From the NCBI RefSeq assembly GCF_041431135.1, contig NZ_CP107799.1, forward strand, positions 2,046,001 to 2,110,000: a DNA stretch of 64,000 nt. Reading direction: 5' to 3'. Below the pieces are notes generated by a model that did not search any database, was not told the DNA's origin, and was given only the letters and a program-made list of their open reading frames with translations. This document shows, piece after piece, positions 7,566 through 16,931 of this stretch (position 1 is the first letter of the stretch; every line of letters begins with the position of its first letter). This DNA comes from Streptomyces sp. NBC_00554. GTDB taxonomy: Bacteria; Actinomycetota; Actinomycetes; Streptomycetales; Streptomycetaceae. The position numbers and the translations under genes are program-made.

Positions 7566-8408
7566 ATGGACGCGCTGTCCCGACGTGACGACGTCCTGGA
7601 GTGGGTCATGGCCGAGAGTGTGCCGGTGCGGTGCCCGGCCTGCCGCCGCGAGCATCTGTACGCGGCGCCGACCTACCCGTGCGTGTGCGGCGCCCCCGTC
7701 ACACCCCCGCTCGACCGCCTCGCGGAACCGGCACCGGTCAGCCGGCGCACCTGGGACGAGCACTGGGTCACGGTCCGCTGCGAGTCCTGCGACCGCGAGG
7801 ACCAGTGGCCCGCTCCGGAGCTGGGCTGCTCCTGCGGGACGGCGCTGCGTATTCCGGTACGAGGGGTACGGCGACCGCAGCGCGCGCAGCTCGCGCCGGG
7901 CGCCGTCGGCGAGGCGAATCACGACACGGACGAGGACACCGGGGCCGGAGCCGCCCCGGACACGCGCCCGCACCCGGCCATCCCCGACACCCGCCCCCAG
8001 CCCTCGGACGTCACCTCGCCGGAACCCCGCCCGGCGTTCCAGCCGGTCACCATCCGCACCGCCCGGGACGCCGTCACGGCCGCCGCGCTGTACCTGCGCT
8101 GGCTCGGCTACCGGGACATCAGGCGGGCCGACCAGCGGCCCCCGTCGGGGATCGGCCTTGCGGCCCGCGGGATCCTGGCCCAGGTGGACCCCACGGTCCG
8201 CCCCGCCTCGCTGCGCGACGTGGAGTGCCTGTGGCTGACGGCGATGTCGGAGTCCGCGGGATGCGTCTACTTCTCCCTCTCGGGCTTCGCGGACGACGCC
8301 CGGGCCCGCGCCGACAGCCTCGGCGTCCCGCTCTTCGTCCTGGACCTCACGGGAACTCCGCAGCCCGTGAACAGCCCCGCCGACGAGCTCATGGCCGACG
8401 GGGCCTGA
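7566..8408 (+). CDS. Double zinc-ribbon protein with a restriction-endonuclease-like C-terminal domain
   Basis: A 280-residue protein with two N-terminal zinc ribbons of identical spacing, CX2C-X12-CXCG: CPAC...CVCG near residues 23-42 and CESC...CSCG near 78-97. A Pro- and Asp-rich linker (about 115-160) leads to a C-terminal alpha/beta domain. Its order, DAVTAAALYLRWLGYRDI, then GIGLAARGILAQVD, then VYFSLSGFADDARARA, then VPLFVLDLTG, recalls Mrr-type PD-(D/E)XK folds. The usual Asp and Gln-X-Lys appear replaced (GIGL, AQVD), so catalysis is doubtful. ATG 7566 follows GGAGG by 3 nt; ATG 7608 is an alternative. Function is unknown; nucleic-acid binding is plausible. Confidence 0.65.
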   Translation: MDALSRRDDVLEWVMAESVPVRCPACRREHLYAAPTYPCVCGAPVTPPLDRLAEPAPVSRRTWDEHWVTVRCESCDREDQWPAPELGCSCGTALRIPVRGVRRPQRAQLAPGAVGEANHDTDEDTGAGAAPDTRPHPAIPDTRPQPSDVTSPEPRPAFQPVTIRTARDAVTAAALYLRWLGYRDIRRADQRPPSGIGLAARGILAQVDPTVRPASLRDVECLWLTAMSESAGCVYFSLSGFADDARARADSLGVPLFVLDLTGTPQPVNSPADELMADGA

Positions 8409-8432
8409 CCATCGCGGTACCGCACGCCGTAC

Positions 8433-10040
8433 CTACTCCGCGTACGACTCCCGCAGCTCGATCTTCCGCACCTTCCCCGACACCGTCATCGGGAAGGACT
8501 CCAGGATCCGCAGCCGGCTCGGGATCTTGTAGTGCGCCAGCCGCCCCTCACAGAAGGCCCGCAGCTCCTCCAGCGTCGGCGGGTCGGCCAGGTCTCGCGG
8601 GATGACACAGGCGAGCACCTCCTCGCCGTAGCGCTCATGGGGCACTCCGACCACCTGGACGTCGGCGATCTTCGGATGGGCGTACAGGAACTCCTCGATC
8701 TCGCGGGGGTAGATGTTCTCGCCGCCCCGGATGATCATGTCCTTGATGCGTCCGACGATCTCGACGTACCCGTCCTCGCGCATCACGGCGAGGTCGCCGG
8801 TGTGCATCCAGCGCTCCGCGTCGACGGCCTCCGCGGTCTTCTCGGGCTCGTTCCAGTAGCCGAGCATCACGCTGTAGCCGCGGGTGCACAGTTCGCCCGC
8901 CGAGCCGCGTGGCAGGGTCGCCCCGTCCGCCGGGTCGACCACCTGCACCTCGATGTGCGGAAGGACCCGGCCGACCGTGCCGGTGCGGTGCTCCAGGTCG
9001 TCGTCCCTGCGGGTCTGCAGGGACACCGGCGAGGTCTCCGTCATGCCGTAGCAGATGGACACCTCCGCCATGTGCATCTCGGCGACCACCCGCTTCATCA
9101 CCTCGACGGGGCAGGGCGAGCCCGCCATGATGCCGGTGCGCAGCGAGGACAGGTCGTACGTCGCGAAGTCGGCGAGGTTCAGCTCCGCGATGAACATGGT
9201 GGGTACGCCGTAGAGGGACGTACAGCGTTCCTCCTGGACGGCGCGCAGGGTCGCCGCCGGGTCGAAGGAGGGCGCGGGAATGACCATGCACGCGCCGTGC
9301 GAGGTCGCCGCGAGGTTGCCCATCACCATGCCGAAGCAGTGGTAGAAGGGCACGGGGATGCAGACCCGGTCCTGCTCGGAGTAGGCGATCAACTCGCCCA
9401 CGAAGAACCCGTTGTTGAGGATGTTGTGGTGGGAGAGCGTGGCCCCTTTGGGGAAGCCCGTCGTGCCCGAGGTGTACTGGATGTTGATCGGGTCCTCGCA
9501 GGACAGCTCGCTCGCGCGGGTCCGTAGGGCCTCGGAGAGTTCGGGGGCGCCGCGGCCGACCAGCGTGTCCCAGCTGGGGTCGCCGAAGTACACGGTCTCC
9601 CTCAACTGCGGGCACGCGCCCCGCACTTGCTCGACCATCGCCCGGTAGTCGCTCGACTTGTGGCTGAGTGAGGCGAACAGCAGCGAGATCCCGGCCTGGT
9701 TGAGGACGTACTCGACCTCGTGGGTGCGGTAGGCCGGGTTGATGTTCACCATGACCGCGCCGATGCGGGCGGTGGCGTACTGGACGAGCACCCACTCCGG
9801 GCAGTTGACCGCCCAGATGCCGACGCGGTCGCCCTTGGCCACCCCACCGGCGAGCAGCGCGCACGCCAACCGGTCGACATCGGCGGCGAATTGGGCATAG
9901 GTCCAGCGCCGCCCGGACGGTACGTCGACGAGCGCCTCCCGGTCGGGCCAGGCCTCGACCGCCCGGTCCAGATTCGCCCCGATCGTGTCCCCCAGCAGCG
10001 CGGTCGCGCTCGTGCCCTGCGCGTACGACGGCTCAGTCAC
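8433..10040 (-). CDS. Fatty acyl-CoA synthetase (FadD-like, AMP-binding)
   Basis: A 535-residue adenylate-forming ligase. It activates a carboxylic acid with ATP and joins it to CoA. Motifs are the P-loop YTSGTTGFPKGATLSHHN (about residues 190-207), YGMTETSP (about 335), the hinge GRIKDMIIRGGENIYP (about 430-445) and the C-terminal catalytic lysine in TVSGKVRKIELRE. The closest remembered types are medium- to long-chain acyl-CoA synthetases; the exact substrate is not visible. It starts at GTG 10040, overlapping the upstream synthetase gene by 4 bp with a GAGGAGG inside that gene's end. The two form an operon divergent from a LuxR regulator. Confidence 0.88.
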   Translation of the reverse strand: MTEPSYAQGTSATALLGDTIGANLDRAVEAWPDREALVDVPSGRRWTYAQFAADVDRLACALLAGGVAKGDRVGIWAVNCPEWVLVQYATARIGAVMVNINPAYRTHEVEYVLNQAGISLLFASLSHKSSDYRAMVEQVRGACPQLRETVYFGDPSWDTLVGRGAPELSEALRTRASELSCEDPINIQYTSGTTGFPKGATLSHHNILNNGFFVGELIAYSEQDRVCIPVPFYHCFGMVMGNLAATSHGACMVIPAPSFDPAATLRAVQEERCTSLYGVPTMFIAELNLADFATYDLSSLRTGIMAGSPCPVEVMKRVVAEMHMAEVSICYGMTETSPVSLQTRRDDDLEHRTGTVGRVLPHIEVQVVDPADGATLPRGSAGELCTRGYSVMLGYWNEPEKTAEAVDAERWMHTGDLAVMREDGYVEIVGRIKDMIIRGGENIYPREIEEFLYAHPKIADVQVVGVPHERYGEEVLACVIPRDLADPPTLEELRAFCEGRLAHYKIPSRLRILESFPMTVSGKVRKIELRESYAE

Positions 10041-11716
10041 CGGAAGTCCTCCTCGCGGTACTCGGCGTCCGAGCCCGCGGCCGTGGCCTCGCGCAGCTCG
10101 ATGCGGCGGATCTTGCCGGACACGGTCTTGGGGAGTTCGCCGAACTCCAGTCGGCGCAGGCGCTTGTACGGGGCGAGGACCGTGCGGGAGTGCTCGAAGA
10201 GGACCTTGGCGGTGTCGGGGCCCGGCTCCCAGCCCGCGGCAAGAACGACGTACGCCTTGGGCACCGCGAGGCGCAGCTCGTCCGGCGCGGGCACGACGGC
10301 CGCCTCGGCCACCGCCTCGTGTTCCAGGAGCGCGCTCTCCAGCTCGAAGGGCGAGATCTTGTAGTCGGAGGCCTTGAACACGTCGTCCGAGCGGCCGACG
10401 TAGGTGATGTAGCCGTCCGCGTCGCGCGAACCGATGTCACCGGTGCGGTAGTAGCCGCCCGCCATGGCCTCGGCGGTGAGGTCGGGGTCGCCGTGGTAGC
10501 CGGTCATCAGGCCCACGGGCTGCAGCGACAGGTCGAGCGAGATCTCGCCCTCGTCGGCGCCCGGCGCGCCGGACACCGGGTCGAGCAGTTCGACGCGGAA
10601 CCCGGGGCTCGGCCGCCCCATCGAGCCCGTCTTCAGCGGCTGCCCGGGGCTGTTGGAGACCTGGACCGCGGTCTCCGTCTGCCCGAAACCGTCCCGGATG
10701 TTGACGCCCCAGGCGCGCCGCACCTGTTCGATGACCTCGGGGTTCAGGGGCTCCCCCGCCGCGACCGCCTCGCGCGGCGGGGTCCGCAGCTGGGACAGGT
10801 CGGCCTGGATGAGCATGCGCCAGACGGTGGGCGGGGCGCAGAAGGTGGTGACGCCCGCCCGGTCCATCTCCGCCATCAGCCGGGCCGCGTCGAAGCGCGT
10901 GTAGTTGTGGATGAAGACGGTCGCCTCCGCGCTCCAGGGCGCGAAGAGGTTGGACCAGGCGTGCTTGGCCCAGCCGGGCGAGGAGATGTTCAGGTGCACG
11001 TCGCCGGGCTCGAGCCCGATCCAGTACATGGTCGCCAGGTGCCCGACCGGGTAGGAGACATGGGTGTGCTCGACGAGTTTGGGGCGGGCCGTCGTACCGG
11101 AGGTGAAGTAGAGCATCAGCGGGTCGTCCGCGTGGGTGACACCGTCGGGCTCGAAGGTCTCGGGGGCGCTCTGGACATCGTCGTACGACAGCCAGCCGGT
11201 GGCGCCGCCGTCCACGACGATCCGTGTGTAGTCGCCGGGCACCTCGTCGAACTTGGCCGTGTCCTCCGGCCGCACGATCACATGACGGGCCCTGCCCCGC
11301 TCGATGCGGTCGCGCAGGTCCAGCGGGCCGAGCAGAGGTGTCGCGGGGATCACCACTGCCCTCAGCTTCATCGCGGCGAGGGCGATCTCCCACAGTTCGA
11401 CCTGGTTGCCGAGCATGACGAGGATGCGGTCCTCCGCCCGCACGCCGTGTCCCCGCAACCAGTTCGCGGTCCGGTCGGAGCGGGCGGACAGCTCCGCGAA
11501 GGAGAAGCGGGTGCTGAGACCGTCCTCCTCGACGATGTGCAGGGCGGTGCGGTCGTTGCCGCGTGCGATGACGTCGAACCAGTCGAGTGCCCAGTTGAAG
11601 CGCTCCGGGCGGGGCCAGTCGAAGCCCTCGTAGGCCGTGGCGTAGTCCTCGCGGTGTGCCAGCAGGAAGTCCCGCGCGGCACGGAACTGGTCCGTCGCGC
11701 TCGTCGTCACCGTCAT
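10037..11716 (-). CDS. Acyl-CoA synthetase of the medium-chain (ACSM) type
   Basis: A 559-residue AMP-binding ligase with the P-loop in YFTSGTTARPKLVEHTHVSY (near residue 200), FGQTET (about 345), a hinge around YVGRSDDVFKASDYKISPFE and the catalytic lysine in TVSGKIRRIELRE. The N-terminal FNWALDWFDVIARGN is typical of the acetyl-/medium-chain acyl-CoA synthetase group (ACSM) rather than of Acs itself. It likely activates medium-chain or aromatic acids. It is the first gene of the two-gene operon, followed by the FadD-like gene with a GTGA overlap. The divergent GAF/LuxR gene and the perfect palindrome between them suggest local regulation. Confidence 0.85.
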   Translation of the reverse strand: MTVTTSATDQFRAARDFLLAHREDYATAYEGFDWPRPERFNWALDWFDVIARGNDRTALHIVEEDGLSTRFSFAELSARSDRTANWLRGHGVRAEDRILVMLGNQVELWEIALAAMKLRAVVIPATPLLGPLDLRDRIERGRARHVIVRPEDTAKFDEVPGDYTRIVVDGGATGWLSYDDVQSAPETFEPDGVTHADDPLMLYFTSGTTARPKLVEHTHVSYPVGHLATMYWIGLEPGDVHLNISSPGWAKHAWSNLFAPWSAEATVFIHNYTRFDAARLMAEMDRAGVTTFCAPPTVWRMLIQADLSQLRTPPREAVAAGEPLNPEVIEQVRRAWGVNIRDGFGQTETAVQVSNSPGQPLKTGSMGRPSPGFRVELLDPVSGAPGADEGEISLDLSLQPVGLMTGYHGDPDLTAEAMAGGYYRTGDIGSRDADGYITYVGRSDDVFKASDYKISPFELESALLEHEAVAEAAVVPAPDELRLAVPKAYVVLAAGWEPGPDTAKVLFEHSRTVLAPYKRLRRLEFGELPKTVSGKIRRIELREATAAGSDAEYREEDFR

Positions 11717-11779
11717 GTGTCCTCCTCGTCGCCGGACCGTCGCCGCCTAACATCGTGTATTCCGTGATGCAGGTCTCAC

Positions 11780-11797
11780 CACCCCCGAACGGGGGTG
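11780..11797. promoter_or_regulatory. Perfect palindrome between the divergent synthetase and LuxR genes
   Basis: CACCCCCG-AA-CGGGGGTG, with 8-bp arms and a 2-bp centre, lies 24 bp before the regulator's GTG and 63 bp before the synthetase start. It is a candidate binding site for the divergent LuxR-type protein, as an operator shared by both directions. No binding evidence exists here. Confidence 0.45.
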
Positions 11798-11820
11798 CGC
11801 CGCGATGAAGGGGCGAGCAG

Positions 11821-12660
11821 GTGACAGCAGACACAGCCGAGGCGGTGGAGATGCGTGGTGCGCTGGTACGGCTGCGGCGCACGACAGGACTGCCGGTCGC
11901 CTTCGGCGGCCTGGTCGATTCCGGGCGCCGGCAGGTGCGCATCAGCCAGCTCAGCGGTACGGCGACGGCCGCGCTCAGCGCGCTCGCGGTGTCGTCGGGC
12001 AACGGCCTGGGCGGCAAGGCGGTGGCGCTGGCCCGGCCGTGCGCGGTGACCGACTACTCGGCCTCGCGGCAGATCAGCCACGAGTACGACGTGGCGGTCG
12101 CCACGGAGGGGCTGCACTCCGTCCTCGCGGTCCCTGTCGTCGTACGACGCCGGGTGCGCGGTGTGCTGTACGGCGCCCTGCGCACGGCCCAGCCGCTGGG
12201 TGACCGCACGCTCGGCGCGGCGGTGGCGGCGGCCCGGGACGTGGAGCAGGCGCTCGTCGTACGGGACGAGGTGCGGGAGCTGCTTGCCGTCGCGCGGGAG
12301 CCGGGACCCGGGGTGGGGGACGCCGCGTGGGAGGAGGTGCGCGAGGCCCACGGGGCGCTGCGCGCGCTGGCTCCGCGGATTCTCGACCCCGCGCTGCGGG
12401 GCGAACTCCTCTCCGTCTGCGGGCGGCTGGCCGAGGCGGTGTCGCCGGGGCCCGGCCCCCATGACGTGGGCCTGGCACCGCGCGAGGTGGACGTGCTCGC
12501 CTGTGTCGCGGCCGGCGCGACGAACTCTGGCGCCGCGGAGCGGCTCGGGCTGCGCCCGGAGACCGTGAAGGGATACCTGCGGTCGGCCATGCGCAAGCTG
12601 GGCGCCCACACCCGGTGGGAGGCGGTTGTCGCGGCGCGACGGGCGGGGCTGTTGCCGTAG
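11821..12660 (+). CDS. GAF-domain LuxR-type transcriptional regulator
   Basis: A 279-residue protein starting at GTG 11821, preceded by GAAGGGG. Residues of about 15-160 look like a GAF ligand-sensing domain (FGGLVDSGRRQVRISQL, GLGGKAVALARPCAVTDY, SVLAVPVVVRRRVRGVLYG). The C-terminal 65 residues are a LuxR/NarL helix-turn-helix: APREVDVLACVAAGATNSGA, LGLRPETVKGYLRSAMRKLG. There is no receiver domain. It is transcribed divergently from the acyl-CoA synthetase operon with only 104 bp between, so it likely senses a small carboxylic acid or CoA ester and controls that operon; the ligand is inference. Confidence 0.85.
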   Translation: MTADTAEAVEMRGALVRLRRTTGLPVAFGGLVDSGRRQVRISQLSGTATAALSALAVSSGNGLGGKAVALARPCAVTDYSASRQISHEYDVAVATEGLHSVLAVPVVVRRRVRGVLYGALRTAQPLGDRTLGAAVAAARDVEQALVVRDEVRELLAVAREPGPGVGDAAWEEVREAHGALRALAPRILDPALRGELLSVCGRLAEAVSPGPGPHDVGLAPREVDVLACVAAGATNSGAAERLGLRPETVKGYLRSAMRKLGAHTRWEAVVAARRAGLLP

Positions 12661-12829
12661 CCCGTCGGGGCCCGTCGGGCGTTTCTGGCGATTTCTCATT
12701 CAATCGGGAGCGCTCTGAAATGCCTTATACCGAAGGCTTGTTATTTCCCTCACCATCCCGACCGCCCTTAATTCAAAGAGACATTGCCTAATATTGGTCA
12801 GGACACGACACACGAGGGGAGCGGTGACC

Positions 12830-15661
12830 GTGCGAGGGGACTTCAAGGAACCTGCGAGACCCCGCCCCGACCTGGTCATCGGCCGGGAGGAGCTCTTCGC
12901 CGGGGCGCGTGATCAGCTCTCCGGCGGCGGGAGTGTGCTCGTGCACGGCCCCGCGGGAATAGGAAAGTCGACCGTCCTGCGGGCGTTGGCAGCGGAATAC
13001 ACCGAATCTGCACGAACTGTGTTGCACTGCTCGGCCACCGAGTCCGAATCCCACCTCCCCTTCCTCGCACTGACCGACCTCCTCGGTCTGGTCGTGGACG
13101 AGGTCTCCGGGCACCTGCCCGCCCCGCAGCGCACCGCCCTGGAATCGGCGCTCACCGGCCGCGGCGAATCCACCCTGCAGCGCGACGGGCTCGCACTGCG
13201 GCTCGCGGTCCTGTCGGTGTTCCGGTCCCTGGCCGCCCAGGGCCCCGTACTGATCGTCGCCGACGACCTGCAGTGGCTCGACCCGGCCAGCGCCGAACTG
13301 CTCGGCTTCGCCGCCCGCCGGCTCGGCGGCATGCCGGTACGGATGCTGTGCGCCGTACGCACCGAGACGGAACCGCCGGGGCAGCAGCACGACCGATATC
13401 TACGCGCGTCCCCTCCGGACACCCTGGCCGTGCGGCTCAACCCGCTCACCCGGGCGCAGGTCGCCGAACTCCTCGGCCAGCGCGGCTACACCGGCCTGCC
13501 CCGCTCGATCGTGCGGGACATCCACCGCACCAGCGGCGGCAACCCGCTCTTCGCACTGGAGTTGGGCCGCGCCCTCGCCGAGAGCCCGACCCCGCCGAGC
13601 CCCGGCGAACCCCTGCCGGTGCCGACCTCGTTGAGCGCACTCGTCCTCAGCCGCCTTGAGATGCTGTCCGCCGAGGCCCGCCGCACCCTGCTCGTGGCGA
13701 GCGCGGGAGCCCGGCCCACGCTGGCGCTGCTGCACGCCGCGGGGCGCGAGAACGCCGAGGCGGAGACGGCCTCGGCGGCCGCGCTCGGCCTGCTGGCGAC
13801 GGAGCGCGAGGCCTCTCCGGTCATCCGGTTCGCACACCCCCTCGTCTCCGCCGCCCTCTACGCGGAGGCGACCGCGCAGGAGCGGCGCGCCGCCCATGCC
13901 GCGCTGTCCACGGCCGCCTCCGATCCCATCGAGCGGGCCCGGCACCTCGCCCTGGCCGCCACGGGTACGGACCCGGGCGTCGCCGCCCGGCTCGGCGAGG
14001 CCGCGGCGGCGGCCCGGGACCGCGGCGCGCCCTCGGTCGCCGCGGGCCTCGGGCTGCTGGCGGCCCGGCACACCCCGGCGGACGCCGTACCAGGACCCGA
14101 CGAGCGCAGACTCCAGGCCGCCGAGGACGCGCTCACGGCCGGCGAGACGGACCTCGCGCGGGACATCGCACGCCAGGTACTGGCTCGTGCCACCGCGCCC
14201 GCCGACCGGGTGCGGGCCTGGATGGTCGTCATCGACGCGGCCGGGCATTCCATGGCCGAGATCGACGCCGTCTTCCCGCAGGCGCTCGCGGACGCGGGCG
14301 ACAACCCGCGGCTGCTCGCCCTCGTCCGCTACCAACTGGCCTGGCGCGCCCTGCTGATGGAGGGCGAGATGGCCAAGGCCCGCGAGGAGGCCGCCCGCGC
14401 CGCGGGGCTCGCGGCCCGTGCCGGGGACCGGCCCACCGAACTCCTCGCGCTGGGCTTCCAGGCGCAGATGGAGACCCTGATGGGGCACCCGGGCGCCCCG
14501 GCGACCATCCAGCGGGCGATGCGCGAGCCGCAGGACCCCCGGGTCGCGTGCGACCACAACGGCGCCGGTGCCGCCCGCTTCCGCTGGCTGATCATGGGCG
14601 ACCAGCTCGCCGAGGCCCGTACGACCATCACCGCGCTGCTGCGCGAGGTGCGGCGGCGCGGGATGGTCGAGAGCGAGGTGCACTTCCTGCGCGGCCTCGC
14701 CGAGACCGAGCTGCGCTCCGGACACTGCGGCCGGGCCCTCGACCTCGCCCGCGAGAGCCTGCGCCTCGCCCGCGACACCGGAATCGGCGAGGCGGCCACC
14801 GCGATGTTCACCTCGCTCGCCGAGGCCGCGGGCGGCGACGTGGACCGGGCGCTCGCACTGGCCCGGGAGGCCGTTGACCGCGCGGAGGAGGACGGCGACC
14901 TGATCTACCTCTCGCGTGCCCTCGGCGCCCTCGGCCACGCCCAGCTCGTGGCGGGGGACGCATCGGCGACGGTCCAGTCCCTGCGGCGCGTACGGGAGTT
15001 GGAGGAGGGCCTCGGGGTCACCGATCCCGCCCGGGGCCGCTGGCACGGGGATCTCGCCGAGGCGCTGGTGCGGATCGGCGAACCGGTGGAGGCGCAGGAC
15101 GTCATCGACGCGACGCGGGAGCGGGCGCTGCGGCTCGGCCGGGAGAGCGTGCTCGCCGTGCTCGACCGCGCCGAGGCCCTCGTACGCGCCGCACGCGGCG
15201 AACAGGGCCCGGCCACCCGGCAGTTGACGGCTGCTCAGGACCGGCTCGGCAAGCTGGGCTACGGCCTCGAGGAGGCGCGGGCCGCGTACGCCCTCGCCGG
15301 GCTGCGCACCCTGCGGCCCGGTCCCACTTCGTACGACGAGGCGACCCGGCTGTTCCGCCGCTGCCGCGCCCTGCCGTGGCTGCGCCAGGTCGAGGCGGCC
15401 TCCGCGGCCCACGCGGCCCCGTCGCCCCTCACGTCCGCCGCGCTCGACAGTCTCGCCTCCGCCGCCCTCGACAGCCTCGCCTCGACGGAACGGCAGGTCG
15501 CCGCGCTCGTCATGGAGGGCGCCACGAACCGTGAGATCGCCGCGCGCCTGTTCATCAGCGTGAAGACGGTGGAGGCCACACTTACGCGGGTGTACCGGAA
15601 GTTGGGGATCCGCTCGCGGGTGGACATAGTCCGGCTGGCGGTCGGGCACCGGCCGGGCTGA
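12830..15661 (+). CDS. Large ATP-binding LuxR (LAL/MalT-type) regulator
   Basis: About 943 residues. An N-terminal STAND-type ATPase has Walker A HGPAGIGKST near residue 40 and Walker B VLIVADDLQWLD near 140. A long helical, TPR-like middle (about 350-860) follows, and a C-terminal LuxR HTH contains STERQVAALVMEGATNREIA and ISVKTVEATLTRVYRKLG. GTG 12830 is chosen because GAGGGGAG ends 8 nt before it; GTG 12824 is also possible. Just before the HTH a short linker is duplicated in tandem (AALDSLAS twice), a likely slippage event. LAL proteins activate genes in response to metabolites. The target is unknown, though the downstream secreted protease is a candidate. The promoter region (12661-12829) is unusually AT-rich. 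Confidence 0.88.
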   Translation: MRGDFKEPARPRPDLVIGREELFAGARDQLSGGGSVLVHGPAGIGKSTVLRALAAEYTESARTVLHCSATESESHLPFLALTDLLGLVVDEVSGHLPAPQRTALESALTGRGESTLQRDGLALRLAVLSVFRSLAAQGPVLIVADDLQWLDPASAELLGFAARRLGGMPVRMLCAVRTETEPPGQQHDRYLRASPPDTLAVRLNPLTRAQVAELLGQRGYTGLPRSIVRDIHRTSGGNPLFALELGRALAESPTPPSPGEPLPVPTSLSALVLSRLEMLSAEARRTLLVASAGARPTLALLHAAGRENAEAETASAAALGLLATEREASPVIRFAHPLVSAALYAEATAQERRAAHAALSTAASDPIERARHLALAATGTDPGVAARLGEAAAAARDRGAPSVAAGLGLLAARHTPADAVPGPDERRLQAAEDALTAGETDLARDIARQVLARATAPADRVRAWMVVIDAAGHSMAEIDAVFPQALADAGDNPRLLALVRYQLAWRALLMEGEMAKAREEAARAAGLAARAGDRPTELLALGFQAQMETLMGHPGAPATIQRAMREPQDPRVACDHNGAGAARFRWLIMGDQLAEARTTITALLREVRRRGMVESEVHFLRGLAETELRSGHCGRALDLARESLRLARDTGIGEAATAMFTSLAEAAGGDVDRALALAREAVDRAEEDGDLIYLSRALGALGHAQLVAGDASATVQSLRRVRELEEGLGVTDPARGRWHGDLAEALVRIGEPVEAQDVIDATRERALRLGRESVLAVLDRAEALVRAARGEQGPATRQLTAAQDRLGKLGYGLEEARAAYALAGLRTLRPGPTSYDEATRLFRRCRALPWLRQVEAASAAHAAPSPLTSAALDSLASAALDSLASTERQVAALVMEGATNREIAARLFISVKTVEATLTRVYRKLGIRSRVDIVRLAVGHRPG

Positions 15662-15763
15662 CGTTCCGTCGTACCCGAGGTGGAAGGGCAGAGCCCCGGG
15701 TACGGGACCAACCGGACGGAATCACAAGCTAAACCCAGCCGCCGCACAGCAAGGGTTATCCCT

Positions 15764-15798
15764 CCCCCAACTCCCCTAGGGGCTTCCCTCATTGGGGG
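15764..15798. promoter_or_regulatory. Nested inverted repeats upstream of the protease gene
   Basis: CCCCCAA (15764-15770) and TTGGGGG (15792-15798) flank an inner CCCC-TA-GGGG (15773-15782). They lie about 130 bp before the trypsin-like protease start in the 263-bp gap after the LAL gene. It could be an operator or simply a GC-rich structure. I cannot place a promoter with confidence. Confidence 0.3.
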
Positions 15799-15924
15799 TG
15801 GAGGGCTGCAGCTCCTAGCCTGATCCCAGTGCCGCTCGCCCGGGCACACGGCACCGGCCCGCCGGCGCCGTGCAGCACCCCCCACACCCGCGCGTCCCCC
15901 CACCGGCAACTTCCGAGGAGATCC

Positions 15925-16713
15925 ATGTTCGGGCTCAACCGCGCCAAGAAGACCGCCGCCGCCTGTGTGGCGACCGCTGCCGCAGCCACGGCACTGCTCG
16001 GCGCGCCCAGTGCCGTCGCCGCTCCCCAGCCCATCGTCGGCGGCTCGACGACCACCACGACCGCGTACCCGTTCATGATGCAGATCACGGACGCCTCGCA
16101 GAACCAGTTCTGCGGCGGCACCCTGGTCTCGGCCACGAAGGTCGTCACCGCCGCCCACTGTATGGTCGGCGAAACCACCAGCAGCGTCCGCGTCGTCGGC
16201 GGCCGTACGTACCTCAACGGCACGAACGGCACCGTCAGCAGAGTCAGCAAGATCTGGGTCAACCCCGACTACACGGACGCCACCAACGGCGACGACGTGG
16301 CCGTACTGACCCTGTCGACGGCGATGTCGTACACCCCTGCGTCGTACGTCTCCTCCTCGCAGACCAGCGTGTACGCGACCGGCGCCACCGCCCGCATCAT
16401 CGGCTGGGGCACCACCTCGTCGAACGGCAGCTCCTCCAACCAGCTGCGGACCGCGACCGTCCCGATCGTCTCCAACACCAGCTGCGCGAGCTCGTACGGC
16501 TCCGACTTCATCGCCAGCGACATGGTCTGCGCCGGATACACCTCCGGCGGCGTCGACACCTGCCAGGGCGACAGCGGCGGCCCGCTGCTCATCGGCGGCG
16601 TCCTGGCAGGCATCACCTCCTGGGGCGAAGGCTGCGCCGAGGCCGGCTACCCGGGTGTCTACACCCGCCTGACGACCTTCTCCAGCCTGGTGACCACGCA
16701 GGTCAACTCGTAA
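15925..16713 (+). CDS. Secreted trypsin-like serine protease (S1A)
   Basis: A 262-residue exported protease. ATG 15925 follows GAGGAG and opens a signal peptide (MFGLNRAKK, then an alanine-rich core ending near ...AVAAPQP). The mature enzyme probably begins at IVGG (37-40), as in trypsins, after a very short propeptide. The triad is His78 (TAAHC), Asp124 (DDVAVL) and Ser217 (QGDSGGP). Asp211, six residues before the serine, occupies the trypsin S1 pocket position, so cleavage after Arg/Lys is expected. Six cysteines pair as in Streptomyces trypsin. It is monocistronic, with a hairpin after it. It acts outside the cell in protein breakdown. Confidence 0.93.
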   Translation: MFGLNRAKKTAAACVATAAAATALLGAPSAVAAPQPIVGGSTTTTTAYPFMMQITDASQNQFCGGTLVSATKVVTAAHCMVGETTSSVRVVGGRTYLNGTNGTVSRVSKIWVNPDYTDATNGDDVAVLTLSTAMSYTPASYVSSSQTSVYATGATARIIGWGTTSSNGSSSNQLRTATVPIVSNTSCASSYGSDFIASDMVCAGYTSGGVDTCQGDSGGPLLIGGVLAGITSWGEGCAEAGYPGVYTRLTTFSSLVTTQVNS

Positions 16714-16780
16714 CCCGACCGACAGTCCAACTCGCGGTCACCGATGAACTCCTGAGTACCCCTCAGGTGCAAGCCGGGGG

Positions 16781-16813
16781 GCGTTGCGGGCCTCCACGAG
16801 CGGCCCGCAACGC
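16781..16813 (+). terminator. Terminator of the trypsin-like protease gene
   Basis: A 12-bp perfect stem, GCGTTGCGGGCC (16781-16792) with its complement (16802-16813) and a 9-nt loop. It lies 68 bp after the stop codon and before the LysE gene. Confidence 0.75.
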
Positions 16814-16931
16814 TCCCTATCCATTTACCTGCCCGTCGGCGGTCGGCTTCCCCAATGGCCCGACCACCGGCGGGCATACGTCCGTCGGACTCCTGCTTCT
16901 CCTTGACCACAGCCGCAGGCGGCCTGTTTGA

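Noticed and set aside
12794..12829. Earlier TTG start for the LAL regulator at 12794.
   Set aside because: The GAGGGGAG ribosome binding site ends 8 nt before GTG 12830, and the extra residues have no family support.
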